This document shows positions 24,046-26,236 of a DNA stretch of 26,236 bases, in pieces. The notes under the pieces were generated by a model, which saw only the letters and a program-made list of their open reading frames with translations, was not told the origin of the DNA and made no database searches. Source of the stretch: DAOVQB01 sp023128935 (lineage in GTDB: Bacteria; Eisenbacteria; RBG-16-71-46; CAIMUX01; WJJG01); contig DAOVQB010000040.1 in NCBI GenBank assembly GCA_030628905.1, forward strand, positions 1 to 26,236, in the 5' to 3' direction. How positions within the stretch are numbered: position 1 is the first letter of the stretch; the number at the start of each line of letters is the position of its first letter. A program made the position numbers and the translations under genes.

Positions 24046-24097
24046 AGCAGTTTGAAGCTGACTAGTCTGGAGCCGAGTAGTTTGGAGTCGAGCAGCC
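24046..24097. repeat. 15-bp degenerate tandem repeat upstream of PLP gene
   Basis: Three units at 24046, 24061 and 24076, plus a partial fourth, share the pattern A-x-x-AGT-x-TGGAG-x-x-G (for example AGTAGTTTGGAGTCG). The repeat lies in the non-coding gap before the gene at 24128, between about 80 and 30 bp upstream of its start. It may affect the spacing of a promoter, but I see no clear -35/-10 pair. Confidence 0.65.
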
Positions 24098-24127
24098 ACC
24101 ACCCTTGAATGCAGTAAGGAGAGCGTC

Positions 24128-25351
24128 ATGCGCAAGAAACACAACCCGGAGCAAGCCCTCGCAGCAGTTAGACGGGAATTTGGCGAGCACGGGGGCGTGT
24201 GCCCATCCATCGAGCGCTCCTCGACGTTCACAGTGATTGACCCTCACACGATGCCCAAGATCTTCGCGGGGTTGCGCTCTCCCGAGAAGGGCGGCTGTTT
24301 CCTCTACAGCCGGCACTTCAATCCCTCGGTTGACGTGCTGGCCAGGTCCCTGGCCGTTATGGAAGGCACTGAATCTTGCATCTGTACGGCTAGCGGAATG
24401 GCAGCGATCTCCTGCACGTTATTGCAGCTCTGTGAGCGGGGAGACCATATCGTTTCCAGCAATACGGTATACGGTGGGACACACGCGCTGCTTGGAGATC
24501 TCTTCCCCTCCATGGGTATTGAGACGACATTCGTCGACCCAGATGATGCGGCTTCTTTCGAGAAGGCGATCACGCCAAAGACCAAGGTTCTCTTCACCGA
24601 GGTACTTGGCAATCCCACGCTCAAGATCGCCGATATCCCAGCGCTGTCGAAGATCGCACACGACAAAGGGATCACCCTTGTCGTGGACAACACGTTTACC
24701 CCCATGCTTGTTACACCAGCTGACCTCGGAGCCGACATTGTTGTCCACTCGCTGACGAAGTTCGTCAACGGTGCGAGCGATGTGATCGCAGGCGCAGTCT
24801 GTGCGAGTCAGGATTTCATTTATCGTATGATGGATCTGCACACTGGCCGCGTCATGCTTCTGGGGCCGACATTGGATCCCCGTGTCGCCTTCGACATCAT
24901 GCAACGCCTTCCCCATTTGTCTATCCGCATGCGGGAACACAGCCGGCGCGCAATGGCGATCGCCGAACGCTTACAAGAGCTTGGCGTACCAGTGACCTAT
25001 CCAGGCCTTGCGTCCCATCCCCAGCACAAGCTTTTCAGTGGAATGATAAACGATGGTTTCGGCTACGGCGGCATGCTCACGCTCGACTGCGGGACAAATG
25101 CGCAGGCCGATGAGCTGATGTCCATCCTTCAGAACGAGGAACGCTTCGGCCTGATCGCTGTCTCCCTCGGCTACTTCGACACGTTGCTGTCCTGTTCGGG
25201 TTCATCGACCTCATCTGAGATCTCGCCCGACGAACAGAGTAAGATGGGCCTGTCCCCAGGCTTGCTCCGCATTGCCGTCGGCTATACGGGGAGCCTCGAT
25301 GACCGCATTGCTCAGATAGAACGCGCCGTCAAGTCGGTCGGTCTGTGCTAG
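24128..25351 (+). CDS. PLP-dependent CGS/methionine gamma-lyase family enzyme
   Basis: This 407-residue enzyme starts at an ATG behind AAGGAG. It carries the Cys/Met metabolism PLP signature: the PLP lysine K211 in HSLTKFVNG, the pyridine-contacting aspartate D187 in VVDNTFTP, the phosphate-binding SGMAAI, and YSRHFNP (Y60, R62) from the partner subunit. The substrate-binding arginine is probably in LRIAVGY near the C-terminus. The usual length for the family is about 380-430, so it looks complete. It could make cystathionine from an activated homoserine, or split methionine or homocysteine. The methionine gamma-lyase cysteine is not seen (TVYGGT here has Gly), so a pure MGL activity is less likely, but family members are hard to separate. 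Supplying sulfur amino acids or methyl groups to the adjacent methyltransferase is speculative. Confidence 0.85.
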   Translation: MRKKHNPEQALAAVRREFGEHGGVCPSIERSSTFTVIDPHTMPKIFAGLRSPEKGGCFLYSRHFNPSVDVLARSLAVMEGTESCICTASGMAAISCTLLQLCERGDHIVSSNTVYGGTHALLGDLFPSMGIETTFVDPDDAASFEKAITPKTKVLFTEVLGNPTLKIADIPALSKIAHDKGITLVVDNTFTPMLVTPADLGADIVVHSLTKFVNGASDVIAGAVCASQDFIYRMMDLHTGRVMLLGPTLDPRVAFDIMQRLPHLSIRMREHSRRAMAIAERLQELGVPVTYPGLASHPQHKLFSGMINDGFGYGGMLTLDCGTNAQADELMSILQNEERFGLIAVSLGYFDTLLSCSGSSTSSEISPDEQSKMGLSPGLLRIAVGYTGSLDDRIAQIERAVKSVGLC

Positions 25352-25384
25352 CCCGCACTTCTCGCCAACCCTCTGCTGTTGGTG

Positions 25385-25771
25385 GAACCCGGCAACCAAG
25401 GAGCCCAGGATCCCGCCAAGTGTGTTGATGCCGTATCCAGCCCCAAGCCGCCGGCCGAGGTGGCTGAGCCTCCTTGTAGCCGTCTTGAGTAAGAGGGGAA
25501 AGGACAGGCCTAAGACAAAACCGGGTACCAGCAACGCTACTGCAGCGAGCTGGATGATTCCCAGCGCGCGGATCAGCTTCGCCGTGCGATCCACGATGCT
25601 CCCCGCGGCAAGTGTGCCGAGGCAGATGCCGGTCAGGAAAACCACCAGAATCGTCGTGAAAGCGTAAACGCTGTTCCCAATAACGAAGTTGAGGGTGCGA
25701 GTCCAAAGCACCTCATAGGCCAACGCGGCAGCGCCAGAAAGGCAGAAGACCGGTATACATATGTATTGCAT
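25385..25771 (-). pseudogene. N-terminal fragment of membrane-type spermidine-synthase-like protein
   Basis: On the minus strand the ATG at 25771 starts a protein that reads PVFCLSGAAALAYEVLWTR, then LNFVIGNSVYAFTTILVVF, TGICLGTLAAGSIVDR and RRLGAGYGINTLGGILGSL. This is the membrane half of the fused MFS-like/spermidine synthase family. Between IRALGIIQLAA and VALLVPGFVLG the usual extra membrane segment is missing, so an internal loss is likely. Near 25385 the family sequence stops and the frame runs on as antisense of the PLP gene until a stop at 25211. The synthase domain is absent. It cannot be a complete transporter or enzyme. Confidence 0.6.
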
Positions 25772-26099
25772 ACGGTTAGACGGATACTACTAAGGCAGGA
25801 ATCCCATTCTGTCGATGGCTCTAGTGATTCCACTGACTGTGACAAATTGAGCCATGGAAAGGATGTGAACATGGGTGGAAACCCTGCAGAACACCTTGAC
25901 GATGCACATGATGAATACGAAGAGCTTGATTCTCGCAATAGGACACTCAATCTGGTGGAAGGAGTTCCGCCAAAAGCCGCGCAGCACGAGATACCACCAC
26001 GAGAACCAATTGCACTGAGAAACACCGGACCAAGCCGTCGCTCCCTCCCGGAGTCAATCCCAAAGTTAGTTGAAATTCTCTGCGGCCTCCCATTATCAA
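25772..26099. other. Gap between spermidine-synthase fragment and transposase end
   Basis: This stretch holds only short unconvincing frames on both strands, and the base composition is lower in GC than in the flanking genes. If the neighbouring minus-strand tail is a transposase, the element's terminal inverted repeat should lie near 26040-26090, but only one end is in the window so I cannot identify it. No promoter or RNA gene is evident. Confidence 0.35.
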
Positions 26100-26236
26100 A
26101 CTACCCTCTTGGAATCCATCGCTTCCGAATTGATCCCCAGGTCATTCATCAGGGCATTGCGTAGTTTGTACAGCTGGCGGTAGCCCATCACCTTGTGGAG
26201 CCGGGGCTCGATGTCCAGCAGCGCCGAGGCAAACCA
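26100..26236 (-). CDS. C-terminal end of a probable transposase (runs off window)
   Basis: Read on the minus strand from the window edge, the frame gives WFASALLDIEPRLHKVMGY, then RQLYKLRNALMNDLGI, ending at a stop close to 26100. The pattern 'ASALLDIEPR..K.MGYRxL..L' recalls the C-termini of transposases seen next to broken genes. I cannot name the IS family, because the catalytic domain lies outside the window. The adjacent fragmentary spermidine-synthase-like gene is consistent with mobile-element activity. Confidence 0.45.

Noticed and set aside
23776..24108. 110-codon plus-strand ORF ending in Ser/Leu-rich repeats
   Set aside because: It overlaps the methyltransferase end in another frame, lacks a ribosome site, and its tail is only the 15-bp repeat translated.
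25790..25987. 65-codon hydrophobic minus-strand ORF (MLRGFWRNSF...)
   Set aside because: No ribosome site, no family match and lower-GC non-coding surroundings; I treat it as chance.

Overview
This is bacterial DNA: dense GC-rich coding, many GTG starts and many 4-11 nt gene overlaps. I cannot fix the phylum. The overall style (BREX genes, DUF1186, GT-C glycosyltransferases, radical SAM/SPASM enzyme) would fit a high-GC soil, sediment or aquatic lineage known mostly from metagenomes, such as Myxococcota- or Eisenbacteria-like groups, but that is a guess. I see no tRNA, rRNA or CRISPR array.

Region 1 (1-9492) is a plus-strand phage-defence operon that best matches type 3 BREX. It holds the last codons of an upstream gene in the brxC position, a Zn-ribbon DNA methyltransferase (PglX type), a small protein, a RecG-like/AlbA-type protein, a SNF2 helicase (BrxHII type), a PglZ phosphatase-fold protein and a final BrxA-like protein. 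Genes overlap or abut, so they were probably co-transcribed. PglX, PglZ and the last gene look whole. The small gene, the RecG-like gene and the helicase have each lost an internal or terminal block, the last two while staying in frame. The helicase lacks motifs IV and V of its second RecA lobe.

Region 2 (9493-12638) is a graveyard of defence and addiction genes: an N-terminal type I restriction subunit fragment with a frameshift, a small coiled-coil gene, a ParE/RelE toxin with a frameshift behind an intact antitoxin, a HigB toxin cut to about 34 codons next to an intact HigA-like regulator with a clear operator, and a damaged Fic gene joined to the tail of an unknown protein. Nearly every gene here looks internally deleted. 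Either this is real decay, or the assembly has lost segments.

Region 3 (12669-14915) has an intact unknown gene of 421 codons and a DUF1186 gene whose C-terminus is a basic 18-nt-period repeat.

Region 4 (15114-23881) is a cell-surface glycan/lipid locus. A GT39-like glycosyltransferase and a radical SAM/SPASM enzyme lie on the minus strand. Two polytopic GT-C-like proteins, an ABC exporter and a SAM methyltransferase lie on the plus strand. A cystathionine gamma-synthase/methionine gamma-lyase type PLP enzyme follows (24128-25351). The most striking non-coding structure is a 35-bp tandem repeat in the divergent gap (17956-18060). It copies the start of the downstream gene, so that two 12-codon leader ORFs are chained to it by GTGA stop/start overlaps. 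Other tandem repeats (30, 60, 18 and 15 nt periods) occur in or beside neighbouring genes.

Region 5 (25352-26236) carries a broken membrane-type spermidine-synthase-like gene on the minus strand and, at the edge, what looks like the C-terminus of a transposase.
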